A stretch of 64,000 bases of DNA from Mugil cephalus (taxonomy: Eukaryota; Chordata; Actinopteri; Mugiliformes; Mugilidae): the NCBI RefSeq assembly GCF_022458985.1, contig NC_061789.1, forward strand, positions 16,338,357-16,402,356, written 5' to 3'. Under the pieces are notes generated by a model, which did no database searches, was not told where the DNA came from, and saw nothing but the letters and a program-made list of their open reading frames with translations. This document shows positions 46,486 through 56,842 of the stretch, piece by piece; within the stretch, counting starts at the first letter, position 1; every line of letters begins with the position of its first letter. Both the position numbers and the translations under genes were made by a program.

Positions 46486-49400
46486 ATGGCGACCCAGGAT
46501 GGTGGGTATTGAGAAAATATAGCAGTATTTCCTTAATATCTTTACATTGAGCTTGTATGGTGTCACTGGAATTACGCGCAGTTCTTATTGAACCATAAAT
46601 ACGCTACGCCATTAATAGACTGCGATGTGCATTTACGTCTAGTCCGCGTCGTTATTCTTTAAATGTTCAGCAGTGTTGCGGCTAGCTAACGTGCCCGACT
46701 GCTAACAGGAGTTACAATTAGCTGGATGTGAGCAGAGCTTGTGTGAATTTTAGGAGGTTTAACAAATGTCGGGTTTGAACTGGTTAAATTAAGGTGTTGA
46801 CGTGTTAACTAAATATGGCCAAGTCAAAAATGGTAAGAGCGACGTATCCATGTACAGAGTCCTGCGGTAACCAGTTTTGTAACCAGTAAGGCCAAAACGT
46901 ATGTCAAGATCCGGATAGATTGTAAGGTTTTTTTTAAAAAAAACATGTCTGTTTTGGGTTCAGTTGTGTTTCGTGATGTTAATTATACTCTCGCCGTAAA
47001 CACTGGGAAGAGTTTCTCAGTAGAGGGGGACATAGCGATGGAAAGAGCTAGAAAGACCACGAGAGAAAGTGAGTGAGCAGAAAAAGCGAAACTAGACTTC
47101 AGACAGACTTTTAAATGGTGATCTTTCTATTCTTGAGCCGCGTATAATGCGCACGTATTCCTGACTGCATGTAAAACAACTGTATATTTTAGTTTATATA
47201 TAAAAAAAATGTTTTTTTATGTTTAATATGTTTAAACCGAGTACGTGTTAGACAGATTAAACCGTAATTTTGTTTACGATCTGTACCACATCAAAGCTAA
47301 ATATAGAATTATAATAATATAATTTATAGTCGCTCAAAATTAAATGATATATTACTTGATTGAAAAGGCAAAAAAAAAAAAAAAAAAAAAAGAAGAAGAA
47401 AAATTGGAGTGGTGAAAACAAGAAAGAAGAAAAGGTGAGCTGGGTTTTCCCCCAGGAAGTTTAAGCTTTCCGGGTCAAGGAAGGTGACGCCTCTTGCGTC
47501 ATGATTAGTTTAGTATTTGGTGGTTGGTTTGGCTGCATGAGATTTTTCTTCACTTTTCTTCTTCTGTCATTGTAAAATGATGTCCTTGTCATTTAGTTTT
47601 GCACTGTTGCAAAGCAGCAGAAAAGCGATACATGGAAAAAGGCGATGAGAAACAATCAGTAGTTGCGGCCCCCTTGTTACATCTCATTTCCTGAGTAAAA
47701 GAAAAATAGCACGTCTGTCTCTTAAGTCAGTGGAGATGATCATCATTTCAGGACATGCGGTTCATCGTTAGTGTTAAAGATGCGGGACTCACCGCTGAGA
47801 ATAAATACCAGGAATCTTTTTATATCACTTAAAGAGGACAGTGTATTAGCGAATACACCGCCTGGCTGGCATTGTTTTGATAAGCTGCGGCACGAGATTT
47901 ATTTCCATCTAGATCTTGTGTTCATGATGGGAGAGTCTGACCACTGCACAAAGCCTTCTCTAGCACATCCCAAAGATCCTCGATGGGGTTAAGGTTTGGA
48001 CTTGGTGGTGGCTAATATATGTGTGAAAATGATGTCTCATGCTCACTGAACAACTCTTTCACTATTTGAGCCCCATGGATCCTGGTATTGTCATCTTGAG
48101 AATAACCTGACCTCATTCTTTGGACATAATGTTGCTGAACCTAGACCTGAGCAATCGCTCCAGAGTCCAATCTTTATGCTCACTTGCAAATTGAAGCCTT
48201 TTTATTGGTTAGCCTCACTGATGTGTGGTTTTCTTAAGTGGACATGCTCTTACTGAAAGAAAATCTTCCATGCAGTAATTATCTAATCAGAGGTTCATAC
48301 CAATTTGCTTAGTTAAATCCAGTTGGTGGCCATTTTTCTGACCAGACATTTGGCTGTTGGTTTCTTAGAGAAATGCATTTAATCAACTGTATCTTCAGTC
48401 TGCAGTGTATCCATCTGTAGTTAATTTTAATGCTGTCATACTGTTTGTATTCACACTTTTATAGTTTTATAGTTTGTTTCTGAATATTTGCACACATATG
48501 GGAAATCTGTGATATTCTGTTGTGAGAACTAACAAACCTTTTCCCTCTCCCAGGAAGCGAAGAGGTCATAATGGAAACCGAGGCAAAGTCGAAAGAGGCT
48601 GAGCCAGCAGGTGAGGACACAGAGAAAGTCGACGCAGAATCTACGTCTCACACGGATGCAGGAAATGCCACAACTCAGGACTCTAGTATTAGCAATGGGG
48701 ACGACGCTGACGACGGGCAGGAAACAGTGGACTTGAAGATTATCTGGAACAAGAACAAATATGATCTGAAAATTCCTGTTGATAGCACCGGAGCCAAACT
48801 AAAAGACAGGATCCACTCGCTTACAGGTACGAGTGCAAAGTGGTCAAAATAAATATTACAGCCCATGTTTTCTTTTGCGACTCACAAACAACCGCTCTTT
48901 TTTTCTCTCTTTCATCCTGACAGGTCTTCCACCGGCAATGCAGAAAGTGATGTACAAAGGACTGCTTCCAGAGGACAAGACGCTACGTGAAATAAAGATT
49001 ACAAATGGTGCAAAAATAATGGTGGTAGGCTCTACAATAAATGATGTATTAGCTGTAAACACACCCAAAGAGGTCATTCAGCAAGAAGTTAAAGCTGAAG
49101 AAAATAAGAAGGAGCCTTTATGCAGGCAAAAGGTAAGAATTCTTACATTAATCTTGAGCGTTACAGATATTTCATGTTAGTTTGTGTGATATTAAAGTTG
49201 TATCATTATTTCAGCAACACAGGAAAGTTTTGGACAAAGGTAAACCAGACGACATCATGCCAGCTATTAAAGGAACGAAGGTGAGATAAGATAAAGTGAT
49301 CCTTTCATTTATCCCAGAGTGGAGACAGTACACTGTCTGTGCGATGCTGAACATGACATACTTTCAACCACATTTGGCAACTGCCTTGTCCTCCTTACAG

Positions 49401-49899
49401 GAACGATTACCGACAGTGCCTTTATCCGGAATGTTTAACAAATCCGGAGGAAAAGTTAGACTCACTTTCAAACTGGAGCAAGATCAGTTGTGGATCGGAA
49501 CAAAAGGTGAGATTACCGGCTTACCTTTTCAAAAAATAAAATAAAAAATCACCGCAACACAGAGATTAGCATTTCATCACGCCTGTGTTTTCTCATCCAC
49601 AGAGAGAACGGAGAAAGTTCCAATGGGCTCCATTAAAAACGTAGTGTCTGAACCCATCGAAGGCCACGAGGACTATCACATGATGGTAACTGTTGTCTCC
49701 GTTTCATGAAAGATTCCGAGTGCTCGGAGGCCGAGGCAGGTGTTCGTATCGCCGAGCGAAGCGTTGAAGGTTAAAACTGAGTGGTATTTGTCTGAAGAAA
49801 AGCAAAGGAACAGAGCAGTGCAGTTCAGTTAGATTTCATTTGTGAAAGGTCTTCTGTGTAGGTAGGTAAACAGCAGATGTAGCTGTTCACTGAAGTGAC

Positions 49900-49966
<67 letters not shown>

Positions 49967-51031
49967 TGTGTGTGAGTGTGTGTGTCAGAGTGATGGAGTT
50001 TGCTGTTTTGGGCTCTGCAGTGGAGCGGGAAATGTCAGTGACTTCTCTAGATTAACCTTTATGTGTGAAGGCACTTCTCTTCTTCATTGTCTGAAATAGC
50101 AGTGTTGGGGAAAAATGTAATTGAATCAGGTAATCTCGAGAAGATCGTAGTTGTTTTCTAGAGAGCAAATACGGTGCGTCATAATGTTCATACAAATTAC
50201 TTTTTAAAGAGGACGTGTTTCTGAGGGACCTAGGTTATAGGATTCCTATACTTTTTCCATGGGTATAAATTATCCATCCATCTACTCATCAAGGACATCA
50301 TGTATTAATAATAACAGGTGCTAACATGTGTGCACTGCTGTGAATTCCACGGTAACAAGCTACATGTGCATCGAGTCGAATGCAGGCGGTTCGACATCTG
50401 CGCATGCGCGAGCGAGGCTTTCAGGGTCTTCGGTGTGGCTGGGATTTTGTGCTGCCTCATCACGCATCACAGCCCGCATCCTGTGGGCCAGGAGGATCTT
50501 ATCATAACTCGAAATAGCGGATTCACGACAACGCGGCTTTGTATTTGAACATATTGGCTTAAAAAGGAAATGCAGCTCGCTCCGAGTGTGTTCCCGCATC
50601 ACTAAAAAGGTTGAAGAGTAGATCGAAGAGGAATTGGTATTCACATTGTACACTTCAAAAGAAAGAGGAGGTTGTAGGAAATGGCTCGGAGGTTTACAAC
50701 ATGTAAAAATTATGTTTTATCCTGCAAATTATGTTTTCGTGATAAGGAGGTAATGACATGAGAATATACACAATATACTGAATGTTACCATCAGGCCTCC
50801 TGAATGCTGCTTATTTTCTATTATGTATAAAAAGGTCATATCACATTAGAGAAATCAGGGTTTCTGTATGTCATTAAATATATACTAATGTATAATAATC
50901 AATATCTTCCACTTTTCTAGGCTTTTCAGTTGGGTCCAACGGAAGCGTCTCAGTATTGGGTGTACTGGGTGCCTGCACAGTTCGTCGATGCAATCAAAGA
51001 CACAGTCCTTGGAAAATGGCAGTATTTCTAA
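46486..51031 (+). CDS. ubfd1: Ubiquitin domain-containing protein UBFD1, 7 coding exons
   Basis: Coding exons: 46486-46501, 48554-48826, 48924-49132, 49215-49280, 49401-49506, 49603-49685, 50921-51031. Phases are consistent and give 287 aa (human 309). UBFD1 carries a ubiquitin-like fold and has been reported to bind polyubiquitin and to affect NF-kB signalling. Residues 1-63 are acidic and low-complexity. The ubiquitin-like domain runs from about residue 64 ([17 protein letters not shown]) to about 137 ([17 protein letters not shown]). After a charged linker with [12 protein letters not shown], the conserved C-terminal domain includes [35 protein letters not shown] and [10 protein letters not shown] at the stop. 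Exon 1 has only 16 coding bases (MATQD plus one base) with a GTGGGT donor; it splices in frame to SEEVIMETE. If that exon is wrong, translation would start at Met 48571. Intron 1 holds a decayed Tc1-like element and intron 6 a long TG repeat. It is divergently arranged with mfsd11. Confidence 0.94.
47860..48355 (-). mobile_element. Decayed Tc1/mariner transposon with internal deletions (ubfd1 intron 1)
   Basis: TAGCACATCCCAAAGATCCT, ATGGGGTTAAGGTTTGGACT, GAAAATGATGTCTCATGCTC, GACCTCATTCTTTGGACATA and CCAGAGTCCAATCTTTATGC are in the order and orientation of a fish Tc1-like transposase gene read in reverse. The terminus-like CAGTAATTATCTAATCAGAG and TTTGCTTAGTTAAATCCAGT follow. Large parts of the transposase are missing. 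Confidence 0.75.
49283..49330 (+). mobile_element. L2-like 3' tail fragment (ubfd1 intron 4)
   Basis: GATAAGATAAAGTGATCCTT followed by TCATTTATCCCAGAGTGGAG, similar to the tail at 6966. It begins just a few bases after the exon 4 donor. Confidence 0.4.
49904..49984. repeat. (TG)n microsatellite, about 80 bp
   Basis: A long TG dinucleotide run with two GAG interruptions near its end, in ubfd1 intron 6. The open frame across it is only Cys-Val repetition. Confidence 0.95.
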
Positions 51032-51346
51032 TGTGCCTCTTTTTTCTGACAATGATGAACTGGGATTGAGAGGAACAGCCAATAAAAAAAAAAAAAAATG
51101 AAACTGGAGTCAACAGTGAGGCTTAAAGGAACTTCTCTGGATATATATCCGAAGGAAACTGACAGATGCCTGTGGACTAATCATATTCTTTTTAGGTTTA
51201 AAGTGCACTATGTGGCAGCATAACATTTCTCAGCCCTGTTGATCATTCAAGGTTTTCAGCAAATGCAAGGGAAAACTATAAAAAAAAAAAAAAAAAAAAA
51301 AATTGTACAGAAATTGCTAACACGTTTCTTCAGTTATTCTTAAAGA

Positions 51347-51352
51347 AATAAA
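51347..51352 (+). promoter_or_regulatory. Likely ubfd1 poly(A) signal AATAAA
   Basis: AATAAA lies about 315 bases after the ubfd1 stop codon and would give a short 3' UTR. A genomic A-run (about 51281-51301) lies inside that UTR and could cause false internal priming in cDNA libraries. Position only; no transcript evidence. Confidence 0.5.
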
Positions 51353-51419
51353 AGTTATTTAATGAAATGAATGCGCCAGGTCATTGTTGTCTCCATTCTC
51401 TGGTTCTCTACATCTAATA

Positions 51420-51720
51420 TCTCTTAACCGTTAGATTAACTTCTTACTTGAGGATGAATGCGTTTTTTTCCCAGTTCGTCTTTGCAAAACTCCTCAAACT
51501 GTCCAGCCGTATATTTGCTGTGAGTGAACAGCGATACTCGAGCCCTGTCACAGATTGTGGGTTAGACTGACGTCTGGAATCAGCCCCTCCGCAACTTTTC
51601 AGGCTGTTCCTGTGTGCTTTTGGCTTTTTATTTTGGGGTCGTTGTCTTGCTGAAAAATAAATCCCCACACTGCAATTTCCGTGCTGACTGCAGCATATTT
51701 TCCCCCAGGATTTCTGTGTT
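51420..51720 (-). pseudogene. Tc1-like transposase fragment, heavily decayed
   Basis: Read in reverse, CAGCAAGACAACGACCCCAA gives QQDNDPK, the block around the second catalytic aspartate of Tc1 transposases. It is followed by aligned but broken sequence ending near 51420. There is no full-length frame. Confidence 0.5.
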
Positions 51721-52212
51721 TACCTATTAGTCCTTCTGTAATGTATGTAGTTTGCCATGTATTAAACGGCTAAAAAAACAAAAGCTTGATTTTGGTCTCA
51801 GGCCAGAGAACTTTCTAACACTTGGCTTCTAGCACGTCCGCTGAGTCAAAGAGTTACATTCTGGATGGAGGAAGCTGATTTAAAAACCATATTGGGCAAG
51901 TATTAAAAGAGACGTATGCCACAGCAGGAACAAATTGCATACTTCCTAGAAATAAATCTAATCGATCAGGATTATTGTCCTCACTAGAACATAAAAAGTT
52001 AATTTCTTGAACGCAGCATTGCTGGTTAATTAACAGCCTTGCATTTTAAGACAAGAACAACAATGTCAGGTGGTTGTGTTTGTAATTGGCGTGTAGTTAT
52101 TAGTATTGATTAACTTTTTCCGAGCAGTGTTTGAGTAAGTGGGTGGGTATTAAACACTAGTCACCACTATAATAACATCATGTTCTATTGCATCTCTTCA
52201 TATGCTGCTTAA

Positions 52213-53006
52213 CCCTCAGGCAGCCTTAGGGAAACTTTCCTCTTCATTTTGGTTGCCATTTTGGCTGTTTGTGCATATGGCACATTTTTTTGTAATAAAG
52301 TCTATCTCGACACAAATTTAGAAATTCAAAAAAAAAAAAAAAAAATGACCACCCTCTTGTAACCTTAGCGGACAAACACGTCCATGTCTGTATCTGCATC
52401 TGTACCTCCGGGATGACGACAGTGGAAAAGTTGGGAGAGGAAGAAGAGGAAGCAAAACGATCTGACTCCACCACCAAGTCCACATCAGACTCTCCTTCTG
52501 AGGATGATTCACTTACTGTAAGCCCTACAATGGGGAAATGACTGATTTTTGTGCTGACCACTAAAAATGACAAATACGGAAGTCAACGGGACGTGTTTGT
52601 CCACTATGGTTACAAGAGGGTAGTGAATTTTAAATCTGATGCTACACAAAAACTAATAATCCAATCAAGTCACTATTTTTAGATAATGGTCATACCCAAG
52701 AACGATCTAGGGAAAAAAAAAATGCCCCAGCCACCCAACATTAGTTTTATGGAAACTAGCAAATATTTTCTTTTCTTTCTTTTTTTTTTGTAAAAACTTT
52801 ACTGACTTTAAATCAAACTGGCATTTAAATGGTTAAAATTGCTTAAAAAATAATTGATTTTGGAAGCTTTGTATAATGCTGAAGTGGCTTAAGAGATTTA
52901 TGCATAAAAGATCAGAAGAAAATAGTTTTTATAGCAGTTTTTGGACATGGACGTTTTTGTCTGCTAAGGTTACAAGAGGGTAGTAAATTAAAAGGATGCC
53001 TGAGGG
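52213..53006 (-). mobile_element. Non-autonomous piggyBac-type element with TTAA target duplication (794 bp)
   Basis: Exactly TTAA flanks both sides (52209-52212 and 53007-53010). The termini are CCCTCAGGCAGCC at left and GGATGCCTGAGGG at right, inverse at 12 of 13 positions. Subterminal copies of GGTTACAAGAGGGT lie at about 52608-52621 and 52968-52981, with the inverse ACCCTCTTGTAACC at 52351-52364. The minus-strand frame 52573-52244 includes a serine/acidic-rich stretch (SESSSEGESDVDL). This is reminiscent of the acidic N-terminus of piggyBac transposases, but no catalytic domain remains. Confidence 0.88.
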
Positions 53007-53010
53007 TTAA

Positions 53011-53650
53011 ACACTTGAGTTTAGACTCAAGTGATCATTTGCGGTGAGTACTGAGTTTGTTCCTATTTTTCAGTTCGTACGCAATTTGTGTTTTTTATTC
53101 TCTAGGACTCGGTGTAACTGTGTTTCTTAATTTTCTGCCTCATTGTTGCAAATTGTAGTTGATGTCAAGGGAGGGAATTGTTGGGTTTGTCTATAAAGTG
53201 AAAAAGACTTAGATGACAAATGTTATGATTTGTCAGTGTAAAAAGAACAAAAAAAAAAAGTAAATCTCACAACAATTGTAATGAAACGCATAATTTGAAG
53301 TCAAAATCCAAAAGGATTTACTTTAAAAAATAAAAATAAAAAAAAAATAAGAAAAAGAAAACTCTGATCCGGATGTTGTTGTTAGCGGGAAAAAAACTCT
53401 TTTTAAATTATTTTTTTATTATTACTTTTCATTGTAATCATATTAAGAAAACTAGCCGCTTAGTTATTTTGCTTCGTATTGCTTCGTATTTTGAAGTTGA
53501 TTTGTATCTTGAACTTGTTAATAAAGTTTACACAGAAAAAAAAATCCCACAACTTCCGGTTAAGTTTGAGCTCTGCGCGGGTCGAGGGCAAAACACTCGT
53601 CTCAGGACTTCGCTCCTCTGTTCCGAGGCAGCGGGGTCAGCCGAAGAGAA
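53011..53650. promoter_or_regulatory. Upstream region of rmi2
   Basis: A-rich tracts (about 53249-53260, 53323-53359) occupy the outer part. The last 100 bases before the rmi2 ATG are GC-richer and probably contain the 5' UTR and promoter. No motif decides the start site. Confidence 0.35.
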
Positions 53651-55283
53651 ATGTCCAACCTAGAGAAAACAGACATCCAAAGAAAACGTCCTCCGCCCGT
53701 TAAAGTGTTGTCCAGCCAGCTGAGGACGGCAGGGGCCCGTGGAGACGCTGACTGCGAGGAGGGATGTGTCATCAGGCCGGGCAGGGGTCGCTCTCTGCAC
53801 GTCTCATTGGTGTGGATGCAGGGGACAGTCCTGGAGGTCCAGCTGGACAGAAACACCGTGCTGTTGATGGATGAGACGGGAACTTTTACGGTTCAGGGCG
53901 TCAACAGTATCCCCAAAGGGAAACCATGTTTGTCCCCAGGTAAGCTAACTTACCAACTTTAAACTAAACCTAGTGTTGTGTTTCTCTGTCGGTTCTCTAC
54001 ATATAACTCATACTCACTCACGTATGCAACAATAGTTGTCATTACTAATGAATCTACGCATTTCTATCTTGATAATTCGATCAATAAAATAGTGAAACTT
54101 TGTCGCAACAATCTTAAATTGGCCATTTATTGGCCTTTTAGGTGTTCTGCTGACGTCCAATCAGAGATCGTGCCCTCTGTCACTTCCTGTGTTACTGTTG
54201 CTAGGTTCGACTAACAATATGTACAGATATCGGAAATATTAGTATCCTGTTCACTAGTATTCACATTTTTGAACAGTCGAAATGATAAGTTTTAAGTCTA
54301 TAAAATGTCAACGCTGTTTTTGGGAATGGACCCTCGCATTTCATTCATTTGTCACCCCCATTGACTGGTCAGCCCTAGCAACAGTAACACAGGAAGTGTG
54401 GACTTGACAGTCGGTAGCAGCTCCCTGATTGGTGGTCAGCGGACCAATCAGAAGGCCTAAAAAGAGTCACTGTCAGCACAAAAAGTTCAAGAAAGTATCC
54501 AGTTATTTGGATATTTGAGATTCTTACTAAAACTGTTAATATTTCAGAAGTAAGTATGAAATATTAGGTTGTACAATATTATAGCATTATATCAAAGTAT
54601 ATAATATTGTACAGTGTAAACAATATTTGCACATTCCAAATGGCCTACTACTGTGGCAGTACTGCACAACTAATTGCACTTTATACTCCAACTACCACTT
54701 TGTGTATAGTACTCGCCTATTTTATTTATTTTCTGTGCTTAGAGTAAGTTTATTTCCTTTATTTTAGTTGTGTGAAGGGACCTCACACATTGAACTGCTC
54801 AGTGTAATCTTTGCTGCTTTTTAAGATCTTATTGGATTAATTTATTAATCCATTAATCCCGAGATTTAGGACTTTTACTACTCACGGCGGATCAGTCAAG
54901 AGATATTTCATTTTATTTGTTTATTTTCTAATTAGTTATATTCATTGGAAAATTAAATGAAAGGCGTCCGTGTAACTAATAATAATCCTTTGATCCATAT
55001 CACTGAGACACCAAAAGCACGTTAGTACTTAAACATGTTTGCATGTGAGCAATGTCAACAGCACCTCCTCTCTTTTCTCACTTCGAATCCTCTGCCGGTG
55101 AACAATTGCCCGCTCGCTGCTGTTGTTGCAGGCAAATATGTCATGGTGATGGGTGTCATCCAGGCGGCGTACCCGGAGCCGGTCATCCGTGCCGTGAAGA
55201 TGGCAGACCTCTCTGAACTCGCTGCACTCCACAGGCGGATGTGGAAGCTGGAGGTGGAGGACCTGCAGCAGGTGCTGACCTGA
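53651..55283 (+). CDS. rmi2: RecQ-mediated genome instability protein 2 (RMI2), 2 exons
   Basis: Exons 53651-53939 and 55132-55283 join as SPG plus KYVMVMGV, giving 146 aa (human 147). RMI2 is the small OB-fold subunit of the BLM-TOP3A-RMI1-RMI2 complex, which dissolves double Holliday junctions in the nucleus and limits sister-chromatid exchange. The OB fold covers nearly the whole protein. Recognisable family blocks are [12 protein letters not shown] near the N-terminus, [56 protein letters not shown] and [12 protein letters not shown] at the end. The donor is AG|GTAAGC at 53940 and the acceptor is TTGTTGCAG at 55131. The intron shows nothing recognisable. Candidate poly(A) signals are ATTAAA at 55504 and AATAAA at 56291. 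The gene follows ubfd1 in tandem, with a piggyBac-type element between them, and converges on zc3h7a. Confidence 0.95.
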
Positions 55284-56842
55284 ATGCAGAGCTGCTGTTG
55301 CGGTGCCACACCCGTCCTCGTTGGGTGTGCGGTAACGGGAGGGACTCTTGACAAGTGCGAAATGACATCAAATAATTGAACAGATCTCGGATTAGGATGC
55401 ATTCATGGTAACAAAACATTTCTCTGTGCTTAGTGTTTGTAATGACTCCAAAGAGGCAAGTCTTCTTTATATTTATTATTCTGTGTGCTGAGGTTCAACA
55501 AATATTAAAATGATTCATTTTCTAGTACTCTTGCCTATTGTTTTGTAACAAGAAGAGTGTTTAAATACTTGCAGTATATGCATTCCTTCAGGATTAATTA
55601 AGACTGTTGGAGTTCCGCACTTAGGTTCTGTGTTTTCCATTTCATGTTCTGTTTCTGTTTTACACCAGTGAGACAACTATTACTTTACAAATTAAAAACG
55701 ATTCCCAAGCAGCAAACTCCAGGGTCAAAAAGTACAACCGTGCAGAAAACTGCAGTTCCTCCAGCGGCCTCTTGAGGCAGCCTGCAAAAGCTAGTCAGTC
55801 CCCACAGACCTCCATGTTAATAATTAATTTTATTTTGTTTTATCATTATTGTAAAGCATTTAGTGTTTTTATGACTCGCATGCTCGAATGTGTACTTTCT
55901 TCCAGGCCGATCAGAGGCACATATCCTATGGGAACCTCTGACCATTTTTATCTTTATGAAACCGTTTCCCCCTTTTTCTGTCCCGACTTTGCCTTGGGTG
56001 CGCTGAATGATATGAATTTGTGCATTTCGGGAAAAACCCTACTGCGGTGCGGGCCCGTCGCTTGGAAACACTAAAACAAGGAGAAACCTCAAGGCTGAAA
56101 AATGAAGCAATACAAAGAGTCAAAGATTGCCACTTGTTAGGTTGAAGAAGGGAGTTCCATGTTAAAACGAACTTTATAGCAGAAATAAAACAGTGAATGG
56201 TGGATGCACTCAGGCTGCCAGCTGTCTACATGTGTTTGTACCACTGTTATAGAGAACTATACTGGGACATTTAGCGACACTCACAGGCTCAATAAAACAA
56301 CAGTTTCAATAGATTAAAAAACAAGCTTTATTTATGTGGTGCCCATTACATTGGTAACACTATTAGATAAATGGAAAGTGAAAATGACCTGTATTGACTG
56401 ATTAAAAGAAAACATCGTCAACTGAACTGTTGATTTGAGTAACTGATGCTTGAAACCGTAAAAGTCCATTAACATATACAAACTGCTTGTGAAAGGAATT
56501 ACTTCAGGTCAACTTAAAGTATCTGAACACGACTCTGATCAAGGTTTACACATGCCGTTTATTGTCACCATTCATTTTCAGGTATTGTACTGACTGGTGC
56601 ATAGCAAAGCTTCGAGTGTCTTCTACCCCAGTATTTGCTCTTAATGATAACACTCCCGTATTTCTGATCAGAGAAAACCAGCCACCAATCAGAGGGTCGG
56701 TCCGGAACGCCCTCCTTTAAATCATGCTGTGATCAGGCACTTCCCTGCGCACATCAGAGGCCCTCACGGATGACCGGACTCGAGACTGTTTGAATACTGC
56801 ATTATTTGCAAGTGAGCATGAATATTGTTATCATTGCTGTCA
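55284..56842. other. Intergenic region between converging rmi2 and zc3h7a
   Basis: Contains the 3' UTRs of both genes. No further exon is recognised; the open frame at 55772-56074 has no known domain. Confidence 0.4.
56327..56332 (-). promoter_or_regulatory. Likely zc3h7a poly(A) signal
   Basis: TTTATT on the plus strand reads AATAAA on the minus strand, about 510 bases past the zc3h7a stop. A plus-strand AATAAA at 56291 would serve rmi2, so the two converging 3' ends could overlap. Position only. Confidence 0.4.

Noticed and set aside
49908-50099. Cysteine-valine-rich open frame
   Set aside because: It is a direct translation of the TG microsatellite.
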